Of a DNA stretch of 7,696 bases, positions 1 through 7,498 are shown piece by piece. Position 1 is the first letter of the stretch; every line of letters starts with the position of its first letter. Source of the stretch: Bacilli bacterium (lineage in GTDB: Bacteria; Bacillota_I; Bacilli_A; RF39; UBA660); the NCBI GenBank assembly GCA_016283075.1, contig JAEEMF010000063.1, positions 1 to 7,696 on the forward strand. Direction: 5' to 3'. Below the pieces are notes generated by a model. It was not told the DNA's origin, made no database searches, and worked only from the letters and a program-made list of their open reading frames with translations. The position numbers and the translations under genes were made by a program.

Positions 1-447
1 AAATTACTTCTTGAATCAGGAGTTAAATTTGAATTTACTCCATCATATGATGATGATATTGCTAAAGAACATGAAAAATGGATTACTGAACACTTTAACT
101 CACCAGTATTTATTTATAACTGGCCTAAAGATATTAAAGCTTGGTATATGAAGTTAAATGATGACGGTAAAACTGTTGCTGCAGTAGACCTAGAAGTACC
201 TGGTTCAGGAGAACTTATGGGTGGATCTGAAAGAGAAGTTGACATTGATAAACTAGAACAGTTAGTTAAGATACATGGTGTTGATAGAAAGCAAATTGAA
301 TGGTATCTAAACTTAAGAAAATTTGGTAGCTGTTACCATTCTGGATTTGGTATGGGATTTGAAAGATTAATTATGTATTTAACTGGTATTGAAAACATAA
401 GAGATGTTATTCCTTATCCAAGAACTCCAGGTAACTGTGAATATTAA
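1..447 (+). CDS. asnS: Asparaginyl-tRNA synthetase, C-terminal part (5' end outside window)
   Basis: Cytoplasmic class II aminoacyl-tRNA synthetase that charges tRNA-Asn with asparagine. The reading frame is open from base 1, so the gene begins upstream; 148 residues are visible, roughly the last third of a family usually 430-465 residues long. Seen: the core segment around AWYMKLNDDGKTVAAVDL, the GELMGGSERE stretch, class II motif 3 as GFGMGFERL (bases 343-369, with the ATP-binding Arg), and the typical AsnRS ending NIRDVIPYPRTPGNCEY. The NIRDV-PxPRTPGN ending favours AsnRS over the related AspRS. Motifs 1 and 2 lie outside the window. An internal ATG at 148 is only a methionine within the protein, not the start. 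The stop is TAA, and a strong terminator begins 3 bases later, so asnS ends its transcription unit. Confidence 0.95.
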   Translation, partial: KLLLESGVKFEFTPSYDDDIAKEHEKWITEHFNSPVFIYNWPKDIKAWYMKLNDDGKTVAAVDLEVPGSGELMGGSEREVDIDKLEQLVKIHGVDRKQIEWYLNLRKFGSCYHSGFGMGFERLIMYLTGIENIRDVIPYPRTPGNCEY

Positions 448-450
448 TGT

Positions 451-482
451 AAAGCACTAATTAAAAATTAGTGCTTTTTTCT
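451..482 (+). terminator. Intrinsic terminator of asnS
   Basis: A perfect 12-bp inverted repeat pairs 451-462 (AAAGCACTAATT) with 466-477 around a 3-base AAA loop. It continues into a T-rich run (475-480, then CTT). It starts 3 bases after the asnS stop codon. Confidence 0.9.
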
Positions 483-517
483 TTGATAAGCAAAAAAATT
501 GCTTCTTGTCAATATGC

Positions 518-562
518 AAAAATGCCAAAAAAACCTTATTTTTCAACAAAAATTAAGAAAAA
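518..562. promoter_or_regulatory. Phased A/T-tracts, predicted curved DNA upstream of hup promoter
   Basis: Five A- or T-tracts of 5 to 7 bases lie at 518-522 (A5), 527-533 (A7), 539-543 (T5), 548-552 (A5) and 558-562 (A5). Their centres are near 520, 530, 541, 550 and 560, about one helical turn apart. Tracts phased with the helix give intrinsic bending whichever strand carries the A's. The block ends 4 bases before the -35 element, where an UP-element-like or curved activating region would sit. A further A7 at 492-498 lies 25 bp upstream. Some A-tracts are expected by chance in DNA this AT-rich. Confidence 0.5.
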
Positions 563-566
563 GTTA

Positions 567-595
567 TTGATTTTTTGTATATTTAATGCTATTCT
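567..595 (+). promoter_or_regulatory. Sigma-A-type promoter of hup
   Basis: A -35 element TTGATT (567-572) is separated by exactly 17 bp from a -10 element TATTCT (590-595). The -10 is preceded by TG one base upstream (587-588), an extended -10. The predicted start point is near 601-603, giving a leader of about 60 bases before the hup ATG. Confidence 0.65.
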
Positions 596-599
596 TTAA

Positions 600-643
600 T
601 TGTAAGCAAGATAGAAATGATACTAGGTATCAAAAGCTTATAA
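600..643 (+). promoter_or_regulatory. Structured 5' leader of hup mRNA
   Basis: Two nested inverted repeats. The outer stem pairs 600-607 (TTGTAAGC) with 636-643 (GCTTATAA), eight pairs including one G-U. The inner hairpin pairs 618-623 (TGATAC) with 627-632 (GTATCA) around a TAG loop. The purine-rich side 608-617 and the AAA at 633-635 remain unpaired. The structure begins at or next to the predicted transcript 5' end and stops 4 bases before the Shine-Dalgarno sequence GGGAGGT (648-654). That placement would leave the ribosome site free while capping the 5' end. No known riboswitch or leader family was recognised. Confidence 0.4.
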
Positions 644-662
644 ACATGGGAGGTAATTTATT

Positions 663-935
663 ATGACAAAAAATGAATTAGTAAGCTATATTGCAGAAGA
701 AACTGGTTTAACTAAAGCAGATGCAGCTAGAGCTGTTGAAGCATTCGTTAACGGTGTTACAAAAGGATTAAAAGACTCACAAAAAGTTACTTTAACAGGA
801 TTCGCAACTTTCACAGCTAAAAAGAAAGCTGCTAAAACAGGACGTAACCCACGTACTGGTGAAACTGTTAAAATTCCTGCAAGAGTTGCTGTTTCAGTTA
901 AAGCTGGTTCTAAATTAAAAGACGCTTTAAATTAA
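663..935 (+). CDS. hup: HU-family histone-like DNA-binding protein
   Basis: Small basic nucleoid protein that binds and bends DNA as a dimer, with little sequence preference. The 90-residue length is exactly typical of HU. Visible features: the N-terminal helical dimerisation region (about 1-40), the turn TLTGFATFTAKKKAAKTGRN (about 43-62), and the signature GRNPRTGE (60-67) in the beta-arm, with Pro63, the residue that intercalates into DNA. A basic C-terminal end follows. HU is favoured over IHF because this lineage normally carries HU and the arm matches HU. The start is supported by GGGAGGT at 648-654, 8 bases before the ATG. Codons are biased to GTT, GCT, ACT and AAA with no ATA, as expected of an abundant protein. 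The gene has its own strong promoter and is followed by a terminator. Confidence 0.97.
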   Translation: MTKNELVSYIAEETGLTKADAARAVEAFVNGVTKGLKDSQKVTLTGFATFTAKKKAAKTGRNPRTGETVKIPARVAVSVKAGSKLKDALN

Positions 936-940
936 TATAA

Positions 941-965
941 AAGAAGGCTTTATAGCCTTTTTTTT
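941..965 (+). terminator. Intrinsic terminator between hup and cca
   Basis: AAGGCT (944-949) pairs with AGCCTT (954-959) around a TTAT loop. The stem can extend outward by a G-U and two A-U pairs (941-943 with 960-962). The T-run covers 958-965. It starts 5 bases after the hup stop and ends only 4 bases before the cca Shine-Dalgarno sequence, leaving no room for a separate cca promoter downstream. Confidence 0.85.
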
Positions 966-983
966 CTGCAAGGAGGATATATT

Positions 984-2081
984 ATGTTTAATACTTCAAT
1001 TAGTCTACTTAAAATGATTGAAAAAGCGGGATTTGAAGCATACATAGTAGGTGGATTTGCTCGTGATAAATATCTAAAGCGTGATAGCTATGACGTAGAT
1101 GTATGTACAAGTGCTACACCTAAAGATTTAAAACAAATATTTAAAACAGTTGTACTACCTAAAGAAAAATATGGATCAGTAAGTATTATCTATAAAAAGA
1201 TTAGATTTGATATTACTACATTTCGTAAAGATATTAAATATGAAAATAATAGAAGACCTATAGAAATACAGTATATAAGTAATTTAAAAGAAGATTTACT
1301 TCGAAGAGACTTTACTATGAATACTTTATGTATTAATAGTAAAGGAGAGTTTATAGATTTACTTGGTGCTAGAAATGATATAGATAAACATATTATTACA
1401 GCTGTAGGAGATGCTAATACTAAAATAGTAGAAGATTCTCTTCGTATACTAAGAGCTATTAGATTTGCAACTATTTTAGATTTTGATTTAGATGATAAAC
1501 TAAGAGATGCTATTAAAAATAATGGTTATTTACTTGAAAATCTATCATTTTATAGAAAAAAAGAAGAACTAGAAAAAATATTTGGAAGTATTAATGCTAA
1601 AAAGGGTATTAACTTACTTATAGATTTAGGACTTGATAGATATTTAGGTGTATCTAATTTAAAGAGTGTTAAACCTACGACGTGTGCTTTAGGAGTATGG
1701 GCACAACTTAATCCATCTAGTTCTTATAAGTTTTCAAAAAATGAACTTGATATTATAAACTTAATAAAGAAGTTTAAAGATAAGAAAACTTTTACAGCGA
1801 GAGAATTATATGATAACGGACTATATGTTCCTCTAATAGTCGCAGAAATAAATAATATAGATCATAACTTTCTTGCAAGAACTTATATGAATTTACCAAT
1901 AAAAAATATTAGTCAAATAGATATAAATGGTAAAGAAATATGTACTCTTTTAAAGATTAATCCTTCTATTAAATTAAAGGGTATCTTTAAAGATATAGAA
2001 GATAAAATTATAAATGGTACATTACTTAATAATAAAAAGGATATTAAATCATATATTCTTAAGAATTATTCAAATGAATAA
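984..2081 (+). CDS. cca: CCA-adding enzyme (class II tRNA nucleotidyltransferase)
   Basis: Adds or repairs the 3'-terminal CCA of tRNAs from CTP and ATP without a template. The 365 residues are slightly short of the Bacillus-type enzyme (about 400). The N-terminal nucleotidyltransferase head shows GGFARD (23-28), the metal-binding pair D37 and D39 in YDVDVCTSA, and a likely third carboxylate D76. It also shows RRDFT (107-111) and the EDSLRILR segment (150-157) used for nucleotide recognition. The C-terminal tail (about 300-360, with INGKEI and the G-x-L-x-N pattern) fits Firmicute CCA enzymes; no HD domain is present. A poly(A) polymerase of the same superfamily is the alternative but less likely in this lineage. 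The start is set by AAGGAGGA at 970-977. Codons include many ATA and AGT, unlike hup, suggesting modest expression. Confidence 0.93.
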   Translation: MFNTSISLLKMIEKAGFEAYIVGGFARDKYLKRDSYDVDVCTSATPKDLKQIFKTVVLPKEKYGSVSIIYKKIRFDITTFRKDIKYENNRRPIEIQYISNLKEDLLRRDFTMNTLCINSKGEFIDLLGARNDIDKHIITAVGDANTKIVEDSLRILRAIRFATILDFDLDDKLRDAIKNNGYLLENLSFYRKKEELEKIFGSINAKKGINLLIDLGLDRYLGVSNLKSVKPTTCALGVWAQLNPSSSYKFSKNELDIINLIKKFKDKKTFTARELYDNGLYVPLIVAEINNIDHNFLARTYMNLPIKNISQIDINGKEICTLLKINPSIKLKGIFKDIEDKIINGTLLNNKKDIKSYILKNYSNE

Positions 2082-2090
2082 TTCTTTTTT
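2061..2090 (+). terminator. Intrinsic terminator overlapping the 3' end of cca
   Basis: A perfect 11-bp repeat, AAGAATTATTC (2061-2071) with its complement at 2076-2086 around loop AAAT, is followed by T's to 2090. The 5' arm and loop encode the last cca residues and the stop codon (2079-2081) is in the 3' arm. The stem has only two G-C pairs. Confidence 0.75.
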
Positions 2091-2091
2091 A

Positions 2092-2100
2092 TGATATAAT
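2092..2100 (+). promoter_or_regulatory. Extended -10 promoter for dus operon
   Basis: TGATATAAT is a perfect TGnTATAAT extended -10. No convincing -35 is found 16-18 bp upstream, where the terminator stem lies. The predicted start point near 2106-2107 falls at the Shine-Dalgarno sequence AGGTGG (2107-2112), giving a leader of only about 10 bases before the ATG at 2117. Confidence 0.6.
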
Positions 2101-2116
2101 TTTTATAGGTGGTTTC

Positions 2117-3089
<973 letters not shown>

Positions 3090-3100
<11 letters not shown>

Positions 3101-3680
3101 TTTAACTAGGAGATTTTTATCTTATTTAATAGATGTGTTAATACTTGGAATACTTATTAGTTTTACTTTAAAGTTATTCCATAGTAATTTAGCATCAATA
3201 AATAGACTTGAGACATTTGTATCTGATTTAAATGCTTTATTCTTAGAAGGAAAGATATCCTTAGGAGAATATATAAAAGGATATTCATCTTACTCGCAGG
3301 ACCTAGATAGAATAGATCTAATACCAAGTGTAATTAACTTTATTTATGTAACAGTATTATTTATCTATATACCATTTTTCTTTAAAGGACAAACAATTGG
3401 ACAAAAGTTTTTAGAAATAAAAATTGTTAAAGATAGTGGTAAAAAAGCTACTTTAGTGGACTACTTTGTGAAGGCCCTTATATTTTACTCATTAGGGTAC
3501 TTAATTATAACAATTTCCACTGTATATTTACTACCAAGTTTACCTTATTTTTATATAACATTTATTTTAAATTTTTTAGAAATTTTTCTAGTAATTATAA
3601 GTGGTTTTATGATATTATATAGGCATGACCAAAAGGCACTAATAGATTTATTAACAAAAACAAAGGTTGTAAAGGTTTAG
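3090..3680 (+). CDS. RDD-family integral membrane protein
   Basis: Membrane protein of unknown role; a transport function has been proposed for some RDD proteins but cannot be assigned here. The product is 196 residues. The N-terminus RRFLSYLIDVLI gives the conserved Arg (R8) and Asp (D15) on the first membrane segment (about 10-29). After a charged loop (30-77) come segments at about 78-98, 127-148 and 151-177, four in all, so both ends probably face the cytoplasm. Other family marks are GQTIGQKFLEIKIV (100-113) and the C-terminal RHDQKALIDLLTKTKVV (178-194), matching the usual HD...D-x-x-x-x-T-x-VV ending. The longer reading from 3066 would add MIFIRRMK but lacks a ribosome site. It overlaps the dus end by 11 bases and lies 8 bases before lysS, so it should be co-transcribed and translationally coupled. 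Confidence 0.85.
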
Positions 3681-3688
3681 GTGATAAA

Positions 3689-5194
3689 ATGAGAGAATTT
3701 ACAGAACAAGAATTAGTAAGAAGAGAAAAACTAAGTAAGATAGTAGATTTAGGTATTGATCCATTCGGACAAAGATTCGATAGAGATTCATTTGCTAGTG
3801 ATATTGTAGAAAAATACGGAGATATTGAGCATGATGAATTTGAAAATAGAAATGATATAGTTACTATTGCCGGAAGAATTATGTTTATAAGAAAGATGGG
3901 TAAAGCATCATTCTTTAGTATTCAAGATAAAACTGGTAAAATGCAAGTATATATTTCTATAAACGATGTTGGTGAAGAAAAATATGAATTATTTAAATCA
4001 GCTGACTTAGGAGATATCGTTGGAGTAAAAGGAAAAGTAATGAAAACTAGAACAGGTGAGTTAACTGTTAAATGTTTAGAATATACTCACTTAGTTAAAT
4101 CATTAAGACCACTTCCTGAAAAATTCCATGGACTTACTGATGTAGAAGAAAGATATAGAAGAAGATATGTAGACTTAATAATGAATGAAGATGCTAAAAA
4201 GGTAGCATTTGAAAGACCAAGAATTATTAACTGTATTCGTTCATTTATGGACGGTAAAGGATATACTGAAGTAGAAACTCCAGTACTTACTACTTTACTT
4301 ACAGGTGCTTCTGCTAGACCATTTGTTACTCATCATAATACACAAGACTTAGATATGTATTTAAGAATAGCTCTAGAATTACCTTTAAAGAGATTACTTG
4401 TAGGTGGTATGGAAGCTGTTTATGAAATAGGTAGAGTATTTAGAAATGAAGGTATGGATCCAAAACATAATCCAGAATTCACTTTAATGGAAGCTTACCT
4501 CGCATATGGAAATCTTGAATCTATGATGGATCAAACAGAAGAAATGTTTAAAAAGATTGCAAATGATGTATATGGTAGATATACATTTAATTGGTGCGGA
4601 GATGAAATTAACTTAGATGGTAAGTGGAAGAGAATCTCTATGACTGATGCAATTAAAGAACAAACTGGTATTGATTTTGTAGAAGTTTATAATAAAGATA
4701 ATGCTTTAGAAGAAGCTTTAAAATTAGCTGAAGAACATCATATTGAAGTTCAAGAACATGAAAGAAATGTTGGACATATAATTAACTTATTCTTTGAAAA
4801 ATATGTAGAAGAAACTTTAATTCAACCAACATTCTTATATGGACATCCAGTTGAAATATCTCCACTTACTAAGAAAAATCCAGAAGATCCAAGATTTGTA
4901 GATCGTTTTGAATTATTCATAGGTGGAAAAGAATTTGCTAATGCATATACTGAACTTAATGATCCAATTGATCAACTTGAAAGATTTGAAGATCAATTAA
5001 AAGAAAGAGATTTAGGAAATGATGAAGCAAATGATATAGATATGGACTTTATTGAAGCTCTTGAATATGGTATGCCTCCAGCAGGTGGAATTGGTTATGG
5101 TATTGATAGACTTTGTATGTTATTTACAGAATCAGATTCTATTAGAGATGTAATTTTATTCCCAACAATGAAGGATAGAAGTGTAAATAAATAG
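3689..5194 (+). CDS. lysS: Lysyl-tRNA synthetase, class II
   Basis: Charges tRNA-Lys with lysine in the cytoplasm. The 501 residues fit the bacterial class II enzyme. The N-terminal anticodon-binding OB fold spans about 56-135 (TIAGRIMFIRKMGKASFFSIQD). The linker RYRRRYVDLI (155-164) leads to the catalytic domain: motif 1 region FMDGKGYTEVETPVL (186-200), GASARPFVTHHN (206-217), and motif 2 FRNEGMDPKHNPEFT (251-265). GHPVEISPLTK (385-395) and motif 3 GGIGYGIDRLCML (466-478) follow. The usual IPGGA before ARPF reads LLTGA here, a mild variation. The start ATG lies behind AGGTG at 3679-3683, which overlaps the preceding stop codon. It is last in the dus-RDD-lysS operon and its TAG stop lies inside the terminator stem. 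Class II identity is clear because all motifs differ from class I LysRS. Confidence 0.97.
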   Translation: MREFTEQELVRREKLSKIVDLGIDPFGQRFDRDSFASDIVEKYGDIEHDEFENRNDIVTIAGRIMFIRKMGKASFFSIQDKTGKMQVYISINDVGEEKYELFKSADLGDIVGVKGKVMKTRTGELTVKCLEYTHLVKSLRPLPEKFHGLTDVEERYRRRYVDLIMNEDAKKVAFERPRIINCIRSFMDGKGYTEVETPVLTTLLTGASARPFVTHHNTQDLDMYLRIALELPLKRLLVGGMEAVYEIGRVFRNEGMDPKHNPEFTLMEAYLAYGNLESMMDQTEEMFKKIANDVYGRYTFNWCGDEINLDGKWKRISMTDAIKEQTGIDFVEVYNKDNALEEALKLAEEHHIEVQEHERNVGHIINLFFEKYVEETLIQPTFLYGHPVEISPLTKKNPEDPRFVDRFELFIGGKEFANAYTELNDPIDQLERFEDQLKERDLGNDEANDIDMDFIEALEYGMPPAGGIGYGIDRLCMLFTESDSIRDVILFPTMKDRSVNK

Positions 5195-5220
5195 AGAATA
5201 TATTTTATTCTCTATTTTTT
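5189..5220 (+). terminator. Intrinsic terminator overlapping the lysS stop
   Basis: A 12-bp stem pairs 5189-5200 with 5206-5217 (core AGAGAATA / TATTCTCT) around loop TATTT, followed by T's to 5220. The lysS TAG stop (5192-5194) is inside the 5' arm. Confidence 0.8.
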
Positions 5221-5234
5221 AAAGTAAAAAAGTC

Positions 5235-5263
5235 TTTAATTTTAAAGGATTTTATTATATAAT
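5235..5263 (+). promoter_or_regulatory. Putative promoter of ackA
   Basis: A perfect TATAAT (5258-5263) lies 17 bp after a weak -35 TTTAAT (5235-5240). The predicted start point near 5270 gives a leader of about 20 bases containing GGGAGG (5277-5282), 8 bases before the ATG. The preceding terminator makes a promoter necessary here. Confidence 0.55.
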
Positions 5264-5290
5264 TAATAGTGTTAACGGGAGGAAAAAAGT

Positions 5291-6469
5291 ATGAAAATAT
5301 TAACAATTAATGCTGGATCTTCTTCAATGAAATTCAGTGTAATGGAAATTCCAGAAAATAAAGAATTAGTAAATGGATACTTCCAAAGAATCGGAATAGA
5401 TGGTTCATTCTATGATGTAAAAATTAATGGAGAAAAATTACATAGAGATGTAGTTCTAACTAATCACTTACAAGCACTAGAATGTGTTAAAAAAGAATTA
5501 TTAGAATTAGGCGTTGTTAAAAGTTTAGATGAAATTGATGCCGTTGGACATAGACTTGTTCATGGTGGTGAAGAATTCAAATCATCTACACTTATTACTG
5601 ATGAAGTTATTGAAGCATGTAAGAAATTTACAAAACTTGCTCCACTTCACAATCCTGCAATGCTTGCTTGCATTGAAGCATCTAAAGAAGCATTCCCAGG
5701 AACTCCAATGGTAGCTGTATTTGATACATCATTCCATCAATCAATGGATGCTGTAAACTACTTATATCCAATTCCATATGAATGGTATAAAAAATATGGT
5801 GTAAGAAAATATGGTTTCCATGGAACTAGTCATAAATTTATTAATAGAGAAATCTCTAATAAATTAGGAAGAAATGATTTAAAAGTTATTTCTTGTCATA
5901 TCGGTAGTGGTGCTAGTATTTGTGCTATTGATAGCGGTAAAGTAGTAGATACTTCTATGGGATTCTCACCAATGACAGGTATCATGATGGGTACTCGTCC
6001 AGGTGATATCGATGCATCAATCGTTCCATATGTTGCAGAAGAATCAGGAATGACTATTGCTGAAGTTATGAATGATTTAAATAAACATTCTGGATATGAA
6101 GGAATTTGTGGAAAATCAGATTCAAGAGACGTTGAAGATGCTATGGCTAAAGGTGATGAACTTGCTATCCTAGCTCAAAAAATGTATATCAGAAGAATTG
6201 CTAACTATATAGCAATGTATAATAACCAATTAGAAGGTGCTGATGTTATCGTTTTAACAGCAGGTGTTGGTGAAAACTCTAAAGGTACAAGAAAAGAAAT
6301 TTGTGAAGCCATCAAAACTCTAGGTGTAGAATTTGATGAATCACTAAATGATTTTAGAGGAGAATTTAGAAAAATTACTAAAGATTCTTCTAAGATTCCA
6401 GTTTATGTTGTACCAACTAATGAAGAATTAATGATTGCTTTAGATACATACGAAATCGTAAGCAAGTAG
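5291..6469 (+). CDS. ackA: Acetate kinase
   Basis: Cytoplasmic enzyme interconverting acetyl phosphate + ADP and acetate + ATP, normally working with phosphotransacetylase in fermentative ATP formation. The 392 residues are typical. ASKHA-fold motifs and residues known from the Methanosarcina enzyme are all in place: N7 in NAGSSSMKF, R88 in GHRLVHGGE, D145 in VFDTSFH and H177 in YGFHGTSHKF. HIGSGASICAI (203-213, usually H-L-G-N/S-G-A-S), R236 in GTRPGDID, GVGENS (325-330) and E379 in PTNEELMI complete the set. The start is supported by GGGAGG at 5277-5282. Codons are well chosen (frequent GTT, ATC, CCA), suggesting high expression. No pta is seen beside it; nrnA follows after 14 bases with no terminator between. 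Butyrate or propionate kinases are related alternatives, but this length and these motifs favour acetate. Confidence 0.96.
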   Translation: MKILTINAGSSSMKFSVMEIPENKELVNGYFQRIGIDGSFYDVKINGEKLHRDVVLTNHLQALECVKKELLELGVVKSLDEIDAVGHRLVHGGEEFKSSTLITDEVIEACKKFTKLAPLHNPAMLACIEASKEAFPGTPMVAVFDTSFHQSMDAVNYLYPIPYEWYKKYGVRKYGFHGTSHKFINREISNKLGRNDLKVISCHIGSGASICAIDSGKVVDTSMGFSPMTGIMMGTRPGDIDASIVPYVAEESGMTIAEVMNDLNKHSGYEGICGKSDSRDVEDAMAKGDELAILAQKMYIRRIANYIAMYNNQLEGADVIVLTAGVGENSKGTRKEICEAIKTLGVEFDESLNDFRGEFRKITKDSSKIPVYVVPTNEELMIALDTYEIVSK

Positions 6470-6483
6470 TAAGGGGCTATTAA

Positions 6484-7455
6484 ATGAACAATAGTAGATT
6501 ATTAAGAAAAATATATAGATTAATTAGAAAGTACGATAGAATTGTTATTACAAGACATATTGGACCAGATCCAGATGCTCTTGGAAGTCAATTAGGTCTA
6601 AAAGAAGCTATACTTACTAAGTTTCCTAATAAACAGGTATATGCAGTAGGAGCACCAGCTTCAACTTTTAGATACATTGGACAATTAGATAAATTTAATG
6701 AGGATTTATATAATAACAGTTTACTTATTGTTCTAGATACTCCTGATTTAAAAAGAGTAGATGATGTTAATCCTGTTAAATTTAAGGAATCTATTAAAAT
6801 AGATCATCATCCATTCGTAGAAAAGTTTTGTAAATATGAGTATATAGATGATACTGCTAGTAGTGCATCACAAATTGTACTTGAATTAATTTATAAAACA
6901 CCTTTAAAAATCACAACTGAAATAGCTAAAAAGTTATTTGTAGGAATTATAGCTGATACTAATAGATTCTTATTTAAATATACAACTCCAAAAACATTTA
7001 CTTTAGTATCAAAAATGATTAAAGATACAAACTTAGATTTTACAGAAGAATATAATCATTTATACTTAAAACCACTTAAGGAAAAACGTTTCCAAGGATT
7101 TATTGCTGATAACATGATTGTTACAGAAAATGGTTTTGGATATATGAAAGTTACTGATGAAATGCTTAAGAAATATAATGTAGATGCTGCTACAGCAGGT
7201 AATATGGTTAATAGTTTTAACTATATTAATGAAATATATGCTTGGGCTATCTTCTCAGAAGATAAGAATATTGATTTAATAAGAGGTTCAATTAGATCAA
7301 GAGGACCAATTATTAATGATGTTGCTGCTCAGTTTGGAGGAGGCGGACATGTCTTTGCTTCCGGAGTAAGGCTTAAAACTGATGAAGAAATTGATAAGTT
7401 AGTAATAGAGCTCGATAAAGTTTGTAAGGAATATAAGGAGAGAGAAGAAAATTAA
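6484..7455 (+). CDS. nrnA: DHH-family phosphoesterase, NrnA-like (oligoribonuclease / pAp phosphatase)
   Basis: Mn-dependent enzyme that degrades 2-5 nt RNAs and, in characterised relatives (Bacillus NrnA, Mycoplasma homologues), also dephosphorylates pAp. Some relatives act on linear dinucleotides left from c-di-AMP or c-di-GMP. The 323 residues are normal. The DHH domain shows RHIGPDPDALGS (24-35; metal ligands H25, D29, D31), LDTPD with D85, the DHH triad (107-109) and GIIADT with D158. The C-terminal DHHA1 domain ends with the substrate-binding GGGGH (285-289). No PAS, GGDEF or membrane segments are present, so it is not GdpP; RecJ would be much longer. The start follows AAGGGG at 6471-6476. 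It is co-transcribed with ackA. Its TAA stop is in the loop of the terminator hairpin. Exact substrate preference cannot be read from sequence. Confidence 0.88.
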   Translation: MNNSRLLRKIYRLIRKYDRIVITRHIGPDPDALGSQLGLKEAILTKFPNKQVYAVGAPASTFRYIGQLDKFNEDLYNNSLLIVLDTPDLKRVDDVNPVKFKESIKIDHHPFVEKFCKYEYIDDTASSASQIVLELIYKTPLKITTEIAKKLFVGIIADTNRFLFKYTTPKTFTLVSKMIKDTNLDFTEEYNHLYLKPLKEKRFQGFIADNMIVTENGFGYMKVTDEMLKKYNVDAATAGNMVNSFNYINEIYAWAIFSEDKNIDLIRGSIRSRGPIINDVAAQFGGGGHVFASGVRLKTDEEIDKLVIELDKVCKEYKEREEN

Positions 7456-7471
7456 TTTTCTTCTCTTTTTT
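7441..7471 (+). terminator. Intrinsic terminator with the nrnA stop codon in its loop
   Basis: A perfect 11-bp stem pairs AGAGAAGAAAA (7441-7451) with 7456-7466. The 4-base loop TTAA (7452-7455) contains the TAA stop of nrnA. A T-run covers 7466-7471. Confidence 0.85.
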
Positions 7472-7472
7472 G

Positions 7473-7481
7473 TGTTATAAT
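7473..7481 (+). promoter_or_regulatory. Extended -10 promoter for the last gene
   Basis: TGTTATAAT is a perfect extended -10 (TGnTATAAT), one base after the terminator T-run. No good -35 is present upstream, where the hairpin lies. The start point near 7487-7488 would coincide with GGGAGG (7488-7493), giving a leader of about 11 bases. Confidence 0.6.
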
Positions 7482-7498
7482 CTTTATGGGAGGATTAT

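Noticed and set aside
488..504. Small hairpin AAGCAA / TTGCTT just after the asnS terminator
   Set aside because: It has only six pairs, two of them G-C, and no T-run follows. It could be a backup terminator but cannot be supported.
514..570. 18-codon frame starting MQKCQKN in the asnS-hup gap
   Set aside because: There is no Shine-Dalgarno sequence, it lies upstream of the hup promoter and after the asnS terminator, and the codons simply follow the A-tracts.
3610..3618. TGATATTAT as an internal promoter for lysS within the RDD gene
   Set aside because: It is one mismatch from an extended -10 but inside an AT-rich coding stretch where such matches are common, and there is no supporting -35.
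5228..5253. Imperfect hairpin (TCTTT / AAAGG plus AAAA / TTTT) upstream of the ackA -10
   Set aside because: The stem has a mismatch and a G-U pair. It overlaps the ackA promoter, so it would not be in the ackA transcript, and the lysS terminator just before it is far better.
5529..5714. 61-codon open frame on the + strand
   Set aside because: It is inside ackA in another frame, with no ribosome site; ackA has all catalytic residues across this region.
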